Positions 1 to 7,954 of a stretch of DNA of 26,644 nucleotides are shown one piece after another. This stretch comes from Lachnospiraceae bacterium UBA3638 (GTDB lineage Bacteria > Bacillota > Clostridia > Lachnospirales > Lachnospiraceae). How positions within the stretch are numbered: the stretch's first letter is position 1; each line of letters begins with the position of its first letter. The DNA is taken from the NCBI GenBank assembly GCA_002373595.1, contig DFKT01000030.1:1-26644 (forward strand). The letters run 5' to 3'. Under the pieces are notes generated by a model. That model saw only the letters and a list, made by a program, of their open reading frames with translations. It was not told the origin of the DNA and did no database searches. Made by a program: the position numbers and the translations under genes.

Positions 1-1064
1 GAATACTCTCCGAGGAATATAGCACCGGCATTTCTTATCCTGGTCATCACTTCGAAAGGATTCTCAGTGAGGATCTCCAAGTGCTCGGATGCGATCTCAT
101 TAACGGCATCTATCGCTTCATTAAGGTCATCAGCGATGAGAGCATATCCGTAATTGTCCAGGGACTTCTTAATTATATCAGCCCTTGAGAGTTTTTCCAA
201 ATATCCGTCTATCTCTTTATTTACTTCATCTGCAAGCTTTTCAGAGGTCGTAACGAGAATAGCGCTGGCTAATTCATCGTGCTCAGCCTGGCTTAAGAGG
301 TCTGCCGCTACATAGTGAGCATTGGCTTTCTCATCAGCGAGGACTAATACTTCGCTGGGGCCTGCTATGGAATCGATGCTTACGAATCCATATACAGCCT
401 TTTTCGCAAGTGCTACGAAGATATTGCCGGGGCCTGCTATCTTGTATACCTTGGGGATGGTCTCGGTGCCATATGCAAATGCTGCTATGGCCTGAGCTCC
501 GCCTATCTTGAATATCTTATCAGCACCTGCTATATCAGCTGCTACGAGTGTTGCGGGATTTACCCTGCCGTCCTTGCCGGGAGGTGTGGTCATATAGATC
601 TCGGGTACTCCGGCAACTTTGGCAGGGATGATATTCATGAGGACTGAACTGGGATATGCGGCCTTTCCTCCGGGGACATATACTCCGACACGCTCAATGG
701 GAGTGATTTTCATGCCGAGGATCTTGCCGTCCTCCTCAGTATTCATCCAGGAGTTACGAACCTGTTTCTCGTGAAAACTCCTTATATTGGCTGCGGCCTG
801 CTTTAATACATCTACGAGATCCTGATCGAGTTCCTTATATGCAGCATCGATCTCTGCTCCGGTTACGACTATGGATGCGGGAGTAGGTCTGTATCCGTCG
901 AACTTCTCGGTATAATCAAATACGGCTTCGTCTCCGCGCTCTCTTACCGAGTTTAATATCTCCTGAACGGTCTTCTCATATTCTCCGTACTGCGAGGGGC
1001 TCCTCTTAAGGAGTGAGTCAGTTATGTTTTTCTTTGATTCTGCGGTTAACTTTATCTTTTTCAT
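1..1064 (-). CDS. hisD: Histidinol dehydrogenase, 3' end cut by window
   Basis: This gene encodes the NAD-dependent zinc enzyme that oxidises L-histidinol to L-histidine, the last two steps of histidine synthesis. The ATG is at 1064-1062 and overlaps the hisG stop as ATGA, so translation is probably coupled. The open frame runs 354 codons to the window edge and ends in the family motif [10 protein letters not shown]. HisD proteins are usually about 430 residues, so about 75 are missing, including the last zinc ligands. Visible family signatures are [11 protein letters not shown], the LLSQAEHD segment (its Gln and His are zinc ligands in characterised enzymes) and the ASEHLE block. It is the third gene of hisZ-hisG-hisD. 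Nothing suggests damage; the truncation is the window boundary. Confidence 0.97.
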   Translation of the reverse strand, partial: MKKIKLTAESKKNITDSLLKRSPSQYGEYEKTVQEILNSVRERGDEAVFDYTEKFDGYRPTPASIVVTGAEIDAAYKELDQDLVDVLKQAAANIRSFHEKQVRNSWMNTEEDGKILGMKITPIERVGVYVPGGKAAYPSSVLMNIIPAKVAGVPEIYMTTPPGKDGRVNPATLVAADIAGADKIFKIGGAQAIAAFAYGTETIPKVYKIAGPGNIFVALAKKAVYGFVSIDSIAGPSEVLVLADEKANAHYVAADLLSQAEHDELASAILVTTSEKLADEVNKEIDGYLEKLSRADIIKKSLDNYGYALIADDLNEAIDAVNEIASEHLEILTENPFEVMTRIRNAGAIFLGEY

Positions 1065-1705
1065 AATAATCCTTTCAGTTTCTCTACTATCTCTTTGATC
1101 CTGTCATTCTTAAGCTGCATGCTGACAGGGTTAACTATCATCCTGGCTGAGAGAGAACATATCTCCTCAAGTACTGTGAGTCCATTCTCTCTTAAGGTAG
1201 AGCCGGTCTCCACGATATCTACGATGACATCGGAGAGCTGCACTATGGGTCCTAATTCTACGCTTCCGTTAAGCTTTATTATATCTACAGTCTGATGCTT
1301 TCTGTTAAAGAAGTAGTCCTTAGCGATATTGGGATACTTACTGGCTACTCTGATCCTCTCATGGTGCCGTAAGAGATCCCTTGCGGACTCAGGTCCGCAT
1401 ACGCACATCCTGCATTTGCCAAAGCCGAGGTCCAATACTTCGTATACATTGCGGTTCTCCTCGAGGATGGTATCCCTTCCTACGACTCCTATATCGGCCG
1501 AGCCGTACTCCACATAGGTGGGAACATCAGGACCTTTGGAGAGGAAGAATCTTACTTTCTTTTCCTCATTCGTAAAGATAAGCTTCCTCGAGTCCTTATC
1601 CTTCATCTCCTCACATTCTATACCTATCTGTGAGAGGAGTTCCATTGTCTTGGAGCTAAGCCGCCCTTTGCCGAGCGCGAAAGTTATATAATCATTTGAG
1701 TTCAT
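1061..1705 (-). CDS. hisG: ATP phosphoribosyltransferase, short catalytic form
   Basis: This 214-residue protein catalyses the first step of histidine synthesis, condensing ATP with PRPP. It is the short form of HisG, without the C-terminal ACT-like regulatory domain, and such forms need HisZ as a partner. The sequence shows the N-terminal ALGKGRL motif, the EYGSADIGVVGRD block and the PRPP-binding motif DIVETGSTLRENGL near residues 162-175. Its ATG (1705-1703) overlaps the hisZ stop as ATGA, and its own TGA overlaps the hisD ATG the same way. The three genes are therefore translationally linked, which fits the stoichiometry needed for a HisZ-HisG hetero-complex. Length and motifs are normal for the family. 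Confidence 0.97.
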   Translation of the reverse strand: MNSNDYITFALGKGRLSSKTMELLSQIGIECEEMKDKDSRKLIFTNEEKKVRFFLSKGPDVPTYVEYGSADIGVVGRDTILEENRNVYEVLDLGFGKCRMCVCGPESARDLLRHHERIRVASKYPNIAKDYFFNRKHQTVDIIKLNGSVELGPIVQLSDVIVDIVETGSTLRENGLTVLEEICSLSARMIVNPVSMQLKNDRIKEIVEKLKGLL

Positions 1706-2850
1706 TTCTTTACCTCCGAGAGGATGACTTTCTTTCCTTTGCCGCGAAGTTCCTGTGCTTTCTTAAGAGCATCTGCAAATGCGGATTTTTCATTCTTGTC
1801 GAATTCGATGACAGTCTTTTCTTCCGAAAGTTTTTCTTTCTTATCGCTAAGGCGGCTCAGAGCTTCTGTCAGAGTATCTTCGCTTATCGCAAATCCTATT
1901 GCGGGAGCTTCCTTGCCGAAGTACCCAAGGAGCTTATCATATCTTCCGCCCTTGGCTACGGGAGATCCGACTCCGTAGGTATATGCTCTGAAGATGATAC
2001 CGGTATAGTAATTGAACTTACTAAGGAGCCCTAAGTCAAAGGAGATATATTTCTCATATCCGTATGCTGTTAAGACTTCATATACTTCCTGGAGTCCGGA
2101 TACGGCTGCTTTGGCTTTTTCACTGCTTACTTTCTCTGTAAGTTTATCAAGTGATCCGTGATCCTCGAAGCTGTCTGCTATACGAAGGAGTTTTTCTTTG
2201 GCTTCCTCGCTGATACCGAGCTCCGACAGGAAAGAACCGGCTGCTACAGTATTCTTGCCGGATATGAGTTCTCTCAAATGCTCTTCGTCTGTATCGCCTA
2301 AGCCCGCATCCTCGCAGAGACCTCTGAAGTAATCTATATGTCCTATACTGATCCTGAAATCATCAAGTCCGCTTGCTTTGAGTGATTCTATGAGAAGGGC
2401 GAGGACTTCACCGTCCGCATATGCATCGGGACAGCCTATGAGCTCGGCGCCTATCTCACCTGATTCCTCGAGCCCTCCCATGAGAGCATGAGTATGTGAA
2501 TATACGCTGCCTTTATAATAGAGTCTTACCGGGCTCTCACATTTATCACCCGGTATGAAATATTTAGCTGCACATCTGGCAACGGAGGGCGTAAAGTCAG
2601 GGCGAAGGACCAGAGTATTATTGTCCTTATCGAAGAATTTGAAGAGATCCTTACTCGGAGTGGTTCCGATCTCTTTGGCAAATACATCGAAGAATTCAAA
2701 GGTGGGTGTCCTAAGCTCATCATACCCGAAGCTCTCCGCTATGGAGCTGATGCCTTTCTCGATGTTCTTTCTTAACTTAAGCTCTCCGTTGTAATAATCC
2801 CTTACGCCGTCGGGTGTGTGAAGGAGCGCTATATCGTAATCCTTTTTCAT
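1702..2850 (-). CDS. hisZ: ATP phosphoribosyltransferase regulatory subunit (HisRS-like)
   Basis: HisZ is a histidyl-tRNA synthetase paralogue without aminoacylation activity; it binds short HisG and makes it active and histidine-sensitive. The 382-residue protein has class II synthetase features: TPDGVRDYY near the N-terminus, the motif 2 region FKFFDKDNNTLVLRPDFTPSVAR split across residues 69-92, and the motif 3-like segment GGRYDKLLGYFG near residue 310. There is no anticodon-binding domain, since length and C-terminus stop after the catalytic-like fold. The start ATG at 2850 has a GGAG site 9 nt upstream. It is the first gene of hisZGD and sits 51 nt or so downstream of a predicted start point, too short a leader for a T-box. 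Confidence 0.95.
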   Translation of the reverse strand: MKKDYDIALLHTPDGVRDYYNGELKLRKNIEKGISSIAESFGYDELRTPTFEFFDVFAKEIGTTPSKDLFKFFDKDNNTLVLRPDFTPSVARCAAKYFIPGDKCESPVRLYYKGSVYSHTHALMGGLEESGEIGAELIGCPDAYADGEVLALLIESLKASGLDDFRISIGHIDYFRGLCEDAGLGDTDEEHLRELISGKNTVAAGSFLSELGISEEAKEKLLRIADSFEDHGSLDKLTEKVSSEKAKAAVSGLQEVYEVLTAYGYEKYISFDLGLLSKFNYYTGIIFRAYTYGVGSPVAKGGRYDKLLGYFGKEAPAIGFAISEDTLTEALSRLSDKKEKLSEEKTVIEFDKNEKSAFADALKKAQELRGKGKKVILSEVKK

Positions 2851-2883
2851 ATACTTTCTCCGTTTGTCTCTTTCTACTTTACT

Positions 2884-2901
2884 GTGCTAACGCGTTAACA
2901 C
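2884..2901. promoter_or_regulatory. 18-bp imperfect palindrome, candidate his operator
   Basis: On the minus strand the site reads GTGTTAACGCGTTAGCAC. The central TAACGCGTTA is a perfect palindrome and only one base pair in the 18 bp breaks symmetry. It starts at the predicted transcription start of hisZGD, where a bound protein would block RNA polymerase. A TrpR-like (YerC/HisR) or LacI-type repressor are both possible from geometry alone; the sequence does not decide which. Confidence 0.55.
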
Positions 2902-2907
2902 GATACT

Positions 2908-2936
2908 ATGATAGCATAGTGAATTTCTTTTTGCAA
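2908..2936 (-). promoter_or_regulatory. Predicted sigma-A promoter of hisZGD
   Basis: On the minus strand, TTGCAA (2936-2931) is followed after exactly 17 nt by TATCAT (2913-2908), which matches the -10 consensus at 5 of 6 positions. TGC directly precedes the -10, an extended -10 element. The predicted start point is near 2901. The -35 lies only a few bases past the recU stop codon, so the his genes have their own promoter but may also receive read-through. The same layout (TTGCAA, 17 nt, TGC plus -10) occurs at the parE promoter. Confidence 0.75.
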
Positions 2937-2940
2937 GTAT

Positions 2941-3477
2941 TTATTCATCTCTGTCCTGCAAGTCCACTTTGAGGATCTCCAGATACGGGACCATGATGCC
3001 GCTTACTGTAGGTAATATATAGTCCGGATTGAGCTCATCATATCTGAAACTTTTCCTGCCGCCCTCCTTAGCTCTGTTCCAGAAAAAGAGGAGCATCTCA
3101 AGAGGCAGGTAGTAGAACTCTTCTCTCTCTTTGAAATATATGAGAAAGAATGATATTCCGCCCTGCTTCTCAAAGTCCTCCATGAACCTGACCTGATGAT
3201 CGTGGATATTCTGAAGAGCGAAAGTATCCGTAGCGCACTCCTTGGCATCAAAGCAAACGGGGATGCCCTGCACCGCACCTATATAGTCTACAGTACTCTT
3301 CTGATCGAAGTATGCGAGTGTTATCTGTCTGGTTGATTTGTCAATATTTATGGGAGTTATGGGCGTGGGGATCTTTTGGATGAGAGCAAGTCCCATCTCA
3401 TGATATTTTTCGTTTGTTTTGTTGATCATCTCCTCGAGAGCACTGCCTCTTAGTCCTCTCGATTTCCATGTGGGCAT
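2941..3477 (-). CDS. recU: Holliday junction resolvase RecU
   Basis: RecU cuts four-way DNA junctions during recombinational repair and chromosome segregation in Firmicutes. The 178 residues show the RecU pattern: an N-terminal RGLRGSALEEMINKTNEKY block, the KIPTPI segment near residue 35, the nuclease core with D64, D77 and K79 (STVDYIG then CFDAKE), and the HDHQ motif at about 92-95. The Bacillus enzyme has Glu, as I recall, where D77 stands here. The ATG at 3477 follows the pseudouridine synthase stop by 9 nt with a weak AGG-type site inside that gap. It is the last gene of the parE-headed run. In Bacillus recU is paired with ponA, so this placement is different. Confidence 0.93.
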   Translation of the reverse strand: MPTWKSRGLRGSALEEMINKTNEKYHEMGLALIQKIPTPITPINIDKSTRQITLAYFDQKSTVDYIGAVQGIPVCFDAKECATDTFALQNIHDHQVRFMEDFEKQGGISFFLIYFKEREEFYYLPLEMLLFFWNRAKEGGRKSFRYDELNPDYILPTVSGIMVPYLEILKVDLQDRDE

Positions 3478-3486
3478 AGTCTGTAC

Positions 3487-4500
3487 CTATCCGAATATTT
3501 CTTTTTTGATACTCTCGAAGACTTTCGGCAGAGGGCATGTTATCTTACCTTCAGCGTATATGTCTTTGGGAAGTATCATCTCATATGCATGAAGGAGCTG
3601 TGATGTCACTCCGAGTTTCCTGAATTCATTATTTATCCTGGGACTACCGTACTTGGCATCTCCTATGATGGGATGTCCTATGGATGCAAGGACTGCTCTT
3701 ATCTGATGGGATCTGCCGGTATAGAGCTTTACTCTAAGGAGTGTGAATCTGCCGTCTTTGCTTATCTGTATGGGTTCGAAGCCTGTTTTGATATAGGATT
3801 CGTCGCCTGTGGGGTCTTCTGTTACTTTGACGATATTGTTCTTTTCGTCTTTAGACAGGTAGCCGCTCTTTTCGAAGGGTTCCCTGATCTGTCCGCAGCA
3901 TATGGTTAAGTAATATTTGTCTGCGATATGATCCTTTAGAATATTGGTGAGGTTCCTTGCACCGGCTGCGGTCTTCGCGCAGAGTATGAGGCCGCTGGTT
4001 CCGCGGTCGAGCCTGTTCTGAACGGAAGGTCTGAAGGAAACTGTTGATCCCGGTGTGATCTTTCCTTCGTTTGCGAGGAAACCAATGAGGTATTCGTTTA
4101 TAGAGATATCTTCGGGATCTGCTTTCTGGGAAAGCGCGCCTGCGGGTTTGGAGAAAGCTATGATGTCTTCGGTCTCGGCTATTACAGTTATCTCGTTTTT
4201 AAATTCTCCGTTAAGAGTACGGTATGCAGTTTTGCAATATTCTATAAGTTTCTCCGCATCTTTGATATTCTCTTCGGGAGCTTTCTTAAATTTCTCATAT
4301 GTCTCATCGGAGAAAAAGAGTTTGATACACTCTCCTTCGTTTAAGATCTGATTAGGTGTGCATTTCTTATCTTCTATGGTGATATTCTTGTTTCTGATCT
4401 GCTTCTGAAGAAGCCCCTCCGGAGCACCGGGAAGGAGCCTTCTTAAGAATTTGTCAAGCCTTTGACCGGCATCTGATTTTTGGATCTTTATCTGTATCAT
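3487..4500 (-). CDS. RluA/RluC-family 23S-type pseudouridine synthase
   Basis: This enzyme isomerises specific uridines in RNA to pseudouridine, probably in 23S rRNA. The 337-residue protein has an N-terminal S4 RNA-binding domain (about residues 1-70, DAGQRLDKFLRRLL) and a catalytic domain whose NRLDRGTSGLIL motif holds the catalytic Asp165. The C-terminal half has the family block TGRSHQIRAVLASIGHPIIGD. The S4 domain and length fit the RluC/RluD type, but which target site it modifies cannot be read here. Its ATG abuts the stop of the upstream 2-TM gene with no intervening base, and no strong ribosome site is visible, so expression probably relies on coupling. Confidence 0.93.
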   Translation of the reverse strand: MIQIKIQKSDAGQRLDKFLRRLLPGAPEGLLQKQIRNKNITIEDKKCTPNQILNEGECIKLFFSDETYEKFKKAPEENIKDAEKLIEYCKTAYRTLNGEFKNEITVIAETEDIIAFSKPAGALSQKADPEDISINEYLIGFLANEGKITPGSTVSFRPSVQNRLDRGTSGLILCAKTAAGARNLTNILKDHIADKYYLTICCGQIREPFEKSGYLSKDEKNNIVKVTEDPTGDESYIKTGFEPIQISKDGRFTLLRVKLYTGRSHQIRAVLASIGHPIIGDAKYGSPRINNEFRKLGVTSQLLHAYEMILPKDIYAEGKITCPLPKVFESIKKEIFG

Positions 4501-5094
4501 TTATAGAGATATATCTTTCAAGACTTTCAGTACGGCTGCGTCTGTGTCTTTAGCCGGAAGTTCGGAAAGGGTTTTAAGTCTGTCCGTATATTTATCCGCT
4601 TTGGCAAATACCTTTATAGTTATCCCGTTTAGTTTCTCTGTGGCCAGGGTTGTATTCAGGTGCTCTTTTAGGTCATTCTCAATGTAGGTGAAATCCCTGC
4701 TGTAGATGATGAGGTCAGAGCCGTGCACGCAGAGATGGTCTGCTTTGTAATTTACTTTGTATGTGGTAAATACGGTATCGAATGCAGTGTTCTGCAGATC
4801 CGGTGTGTTTTGCAGAGTGTCCGCTATGAGTTTCGCATCCTCTTTATCACATCCTTTAAACCTGAAGAACATGATGGTCTCTACGAGACTCTTGCTCGCA
4901 GGGAGCATACCGAGGACTGCGACTATGGTTAAGAGGTTATTCTTAGTCCCTGTGGAGATGATGCCAAGGATCAGTATGGCAAATGCTATACCGAAATATA
5001 TGAGAGTTTTTGCAAGCTCGTACTTACGCTGAGTGGCAAGATACCCCTGCTCTCCTTTATGATCTTCTCCTCCGAACAGTCTCTTAAAGTCCAT
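4501..5094 (-). CDS. Conserved two-helix membrane protein, function unknown
   Basis: I do not recognise a characterised function. The 197-residue protein has a short charged cytoplasmic start, then two hydrophobic segments at about residues 30-48 and 53-68 (LIYFGIAFAILILGIISTG and a following LTIVAVLGMLPASKSLV), and a soluble C-terminal domain of about 120 residues rich in charged residues. I have the impression that similar proteins are common in Lachnospiraceae. The gene lies 1 nt downstream of the SDR gene and 0 nt upstream of the pseudouridine synthase gene, so it belongs to the same transcript. The coding frame is intact and composition matches its neighbours. Confidence 0.8.
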   Translation of the reverse strand: MDFKRLFGGEDHKGEQGYLATQRKYELAKTLIYFGIAFAILILGIISTGTKNNLLTIVAVLGMLPASKSLVETIMFFRFKGCDKEDAKLIADTLQNTPDLQNTAFDTVFTTYKVNYKADHLCVHGSDLIIYSRDFTYIENDLKEHLNTTLATEKLNGITIKVFAKADKYTDRLKTLSELPAKDTDAAVLKVLKDISL

Positions 5095-5095
5095 A

Positions 5096-5860
5096 TCACT
5101 TCATAAACCTTGAAAAGAATAATATCCAGGAATGAGGGAACTTCTTGCATACTCCTTCAAAGAAGAGCATACCGAAAGTAGGAACGCATACGGGAATGCG
5201 GTATCTGCTGCATCTTAGTGCTTTGTCGACTACTACCATGGGAGTCGTCATAAAGTAGTCTTTGACGGACATATTGGTGCCCTTCTTCTCTGCGATCTCA
5301 AAGAACTCGGTATCTACGGGTCCGGGGCATACGGCAGTGACATAGATCTTCTGGGCTCTCAGCTCTTCTCTAAGGCTCCTCGAGAAAGAAAGGACATAGG
5401 ACTTCGTTGCAGCATATACTGAGAAATTGATCTGAGGAACGAATGCTGCGCTGGATGCGAGCTGAATGATCCTCGATCCCTTCTTCATATAGGGGATCAT
5501 CCTGTATGTCATCTCGGTTAAGGATTCACAGTTGGTCCTGATCATACCCTGTATATCCTTATAGTCCTGATCTTTGAACTTGCCGAGTATGCCGAAGCCT
5601 GCACAGTTGATGAGCATTCTGACACAGCTTCCGGAGTCCTTTACCTGATCTGCGAGGAATGATACTTCATCCTTCACGGTTATATCCATTGCGAATTTTC
5701 TGCATTTATGGGAAAGCTTAGACTCGAGGTCGTCCAGTCTCTCACTGCGTCTTGCGACAAGCCAGAATTCATCTATCTTTTTCATGGACTTATCAAGCTG
5801 ATAAGCGAATTCTCTTCCTATTCCCGAAGATGCTCCGGTGATGATAATGATATTGTTCAT
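5096..5860 (-). CDS. Short-chain dehydrogenase/reductase (SDR)
   Basis: This is an NAD(P)H-dependent classical SDR oxidoreductase with unknown substrate. The 254 residues show the cofactor loop TGASSGIG (8-15), the NCAG motif (85-88), the catalytic serine region ASS (135-137) and the catalytic pair Y149 and K153 in YAATK. The C-terminal end (FGMLFFEGVCKKFPHSWILF) is hydrophobic, as in membrane-associated SDRs that act on lipids or fatty acyl groups; that is only a hint. Its ATG overlaps the amidase TGA as ATGA, and a strong AGGAGGAG site lies inside the amidase C-terminal codons. The stop is 1 nt before the next gene. Confidence 0.93.
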   Translation of the reverse strand: MNNIIIITGASSGIGREFAYQLDKSMKKIDEFWLVARRSERLDDLESKLSHKCRKFAMDITVKDEVSFLADQVKDSGSCVRMLINCAGFGILGKFKDQDYKDIQGMIRTNCESLTEMTYRMIPYMKKGSRIIQLASSAAFVPQINFSVYAATKSYVLSFSRSLREELRAQKIYVTAVCPGPVDTEFFEIAEKKGTNMSVKDYFMTTPMVVVDKALRCSRYRIPVCVPTFGMLFFEGVCKKFPHSWILFFSRFMK

Positions 5861-7299
5861 CTGCGTCTCCTCCTGTTTTTGCGGAAAAGTGCTATTGCAG
5901 CAATAAGCACTGATATGGATACCAGCATAAATAATATTATACTCAAAAACTGCTTTATTTCCAAGGCGGCTTCGGACTCCTTACCGGACTTTTCCTTCTT
6001 CAGATCATCCATGAATTCGGATAATCCGGCTTCGCCTCCTATGGTCTCGTCCTTGGTTATTTCTGTGTTTTCTGCATGTGTTTCTTTGGGACTTTCGGTT
6101 GTGGTATCCGTAATATTTTCTTCGGTCTTAGTGTCCTCCACGGGTTGAGGCCCGGGCACGGGCCTGGAGAGGGGCGTGTCGAATGAAAGTACCGAACTCT
6201 CCGTCCGTCTGTCATAGATATTATAGGCTCTGACTATGATATCGGGCTTATCTCCGTCATTAAACTCTAAATTTAAGTCAAATGATTCGTCATATGTCCA
6301 GTTAAGAGCATTAAAGCCCGGCCATATCTTCCTCTCGGTATATGTCATTCCTCCGTCGAGGGTATAATCATAATACATCAAGGGGCTGTCATAGTCCGCT
6401 CCGGTTACTGTAAGTGTCAAAATATGCTGATCGTAGTCGGTTGACTTATGAGTGATATTGCAAAAGTCCGGATCGGAGTCATCCCTCTTCGTAAAGGGCT
6501 GGATTGCTGCGGGATCGGCATCCGCAAGCTGATATGCGAATGAGCTGTAATCTACGCCGAGCGCTGTTGATCTAAGGCCGAAGTATTTCGCAAGTGCCTG
6601 TGCATCGAGTTCTCCCCATTTCCTCCAGTCCGCTTCCTCGTCGCAGTAGGAAGCGTCCTTGGCATTGTCTATATGGCAGTGCTCTATGATGACAGGAAAT
6701 ACGCCGCGTTCCACATTTTCTCTGATGATGCCGTAATAATCCCTGCCGTCACTCTTGGGCTTAGTCTTGATACCTCGCAGGAATATGCCCGTCTCTGCAG
6801 CGGTCTTAAGCCAGATATCCGCAAACTGATATCCGTATGCATTATAGGGCGGAAATAATGATACCCAGCTCTCCGCACCGTAGAGGTCATGATCCACGGA
6901 AGCATTGTAATGAACGCTTAGGAGTATATCCGCATTGACCGATGCAGCAAAGTCCGCTCTTTGCTTGAAGTTCATATCCACATCGGCTTCATGGGTCAGG
7001 TATACGACGCAGTTATCAAACTGGGATAAATACTGCTTTATAACCACGCAGGTGTACATATCGAGGTGTTTCTCGAGATAAGTGCCGGACATGGTGCCGT
7101 TATCGGACCCACCGTGACCGGGATCGAGTACGATGACCACCGGGTCTGAAATCTGAAGGAGTCTCTCTGCAGCATTCGAATGAACAGGGAATAAGATCTC
7201 CGATATTATGACGAAGATCATTAAGACAGATACCAATTTTATGAAAAAGACCGGTTTCCTTTCGAAAACCGGTCCGTTAATAAACCTTTTTATTTTCAA
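5857..7299 (-). CDS. Membrane-anchored N-acetylmuramoyl-L-alanine amidase (Amidase_3)
   Basis: This is a zinc amidase that cleaves the bond between muramic acid and the stem peptide of peptidoglycan. The 480-residue protein has an N-terminal hydrophobic segment (about 17-43) ending like a signal peptide at HSNAA, then an Amidase_3 domain (about 54-245) with zinc ligands H62 (DPGHGG), E76 and H130 (SVHYNAS) and the catalytic E206 (IIEHCH). A beta-rich middle region and an acidic, Thr/Glu-rich linker follow, and a C-terminal membrane helix (about 452-472) ends in RKNRRRRR. No LPXTG motif precedes that helix. The start is TTG at 7299, chosen because GGAG lies 8 nt upstream and it overlaps the preceding stop as TTGA. 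A terminator-like hairpin lies in codons 9-19. Confidence 0.93.
   Translation of the reverse strand: MKIKRFINGPVFERKPVFFIKLVSVLMIFVIISEILFPVHSNAAERLLQISDPVVIVLDPGHGGSDNGTMSGTYLEKHLDMYTCVVIKQYLSQFDNCVVYLTHEADVDMNFKQRADFAASVNADILLSVHYNASVDHDLYGAESWVSLFPPYNAYGYQFADIWLKTAAETGIFLRGIKTKPKSDGRDYYGIIRENVERGVFPVIIEHCHIDNAKDASYCDEEADWRKWGELDAQALAKYFGLRSTALGVDYSSFAYQLADADPAAIQPFTKRDDSDPDFCNITHKSTDYDQHILTLTVTGADYDSPLMYYDYTLDGGMTYTERKIWPGFNALNWTYDESFDLNLEFNDGDKPDIIVRAYNIYDRRTESSVLSFDTPLSRPVPGPQPVEDTKTEENITDTTTESPKETHAENTEITKDETIGGEAGLSEFMDDLKKEKSGKESEAALEIKQFLSIILFMLVSISVLIAAIALFRKNRRRRR
7249..7274 (-). promoter_or_regulatory. Terminator-like hairpin inside the amidase 5' coding region
   Basis: On the minus strand a perfect 9-bp stem (GACCGGTTT with AAACCGGTC, loop of 8 nt) is followed at once by TTTTTC. 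This is the layout of an intrinsic terminator, yet it lies at about codons 9-19 of the amidase gene. Translating ribosomes would mask it; poorly translated messages could end here. No leader peptide or switch partner was identified. Confidence 0.45.
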
Positions 7300-7925
7300 G
7301 CTTTGGTCTCCGGAGTCTCTTCTGCGGTTGCTTCCTCTGCAGGTGCCTCTGCGGGAGCTTCTGCCTGCGCTTCTTCGGTTCCCTGGATGGAAGCATGATC
7401 TGTTACGATCTGATCGTATTTCTCCTGAAGGGTCTGAAGGAGTGCACCTGAAGTTGCATTTACGGATGCGATGGAGTTTCCGAGGAAGTTCTCGAGGTAT
7501 ACCATTACCTGCTCCATATATCCTGCAGCTGCATCTCTGTATGCGTTAGCTTCGATGATCGCATTGTCGAGGATCTGCTGAGCATTGTCTCTGGACATTT
7601 GTACGATCTCATCAGCCTGCTCATATGCTCTCTGCATGATCTCGTTCTGGCTTAAGAGCTCATTGGATCTGGCTTCTGCACTCTTCATGAAATCATCGGC
7701 CTTCTTCTTGGCGTCATTGATGATGGTTTCCTGATTCTGAAGGATCCTGCGGCAGTGATTTATCTCTTCGGGAGCTTTCCTGCGGAGCTCGTTTAAGTAC
7801 TCCTCAACACGCTCTCTGTCTACGATTATCTCGGTGCCGGAAAAGAGCTTCGGTTTGCATGAAGCGATATATTCTGACATATCGTCGATAACCTGAAAAA
7901 TCTGACTGTCAATCTTTTTTTCCAT
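7296..7925 (-). CDS. Coiled-coil protein with acidic Ala/Glu-rich tail
   Basis: I do not recognise a defined function. The 209-residue protein is mostly helical: residues about 45-130 are rich in Glu, Lys, Gln and Ala with a heptad feel (NDAKKKADDFMKSAEARSNE and on), much like DivIVA-type or V-ATPase/F-ATPase stalk coiled coils. The N-terminal 40 residues carry a SGTEIIVDRERVEEYL segment. The last 25 residues are a low-complexity tail built from AEAP and AEE units. It has no membrane segment or signal peptide. The gene sits between coaD (29 nt) and the amidase (4-nt overlap), so a link to envelope growth or division is possible from context only. AGGA-type ribosome site precedes ATG 7925. Confidence 0.82.
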   Translation of the reverse strand: MEKKIDSQIFQVIDDMSEYIASCKPKLFSGTEIIVDRERVEEYLNELRRKAPEEINHCRRILQNQETIINDAKKKADDFMKSAEARSNELLSQNEIMQRAYEQADEIVQMSRDNAQQILDNAIIEANAYRDAAAGYMEQVMVYLENFLGNSIASVNATSGALLQTLQEKYDQIVTDHASIQGTEEAQAEAPAEAPAEEATAEETPETKA

Positions 7926-7954
7926 TTCCTGCTTCCTCTAATCTGCTATATATT

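Noticed and set aside
2905..2920. Small inverted repeat ACTATG-ATAG-CATAGT as a recU terminator
   Set aside because: It is AT-rich, has no U-tract after it, and overlaps the his -10 element, so promoter overlap explains it better.
2851..2940. T-box riboswitch upstream of hisZ
   Set aside because: The predicted leader is about 51 nt, with no specifier stem, T-box sequence or terminator.
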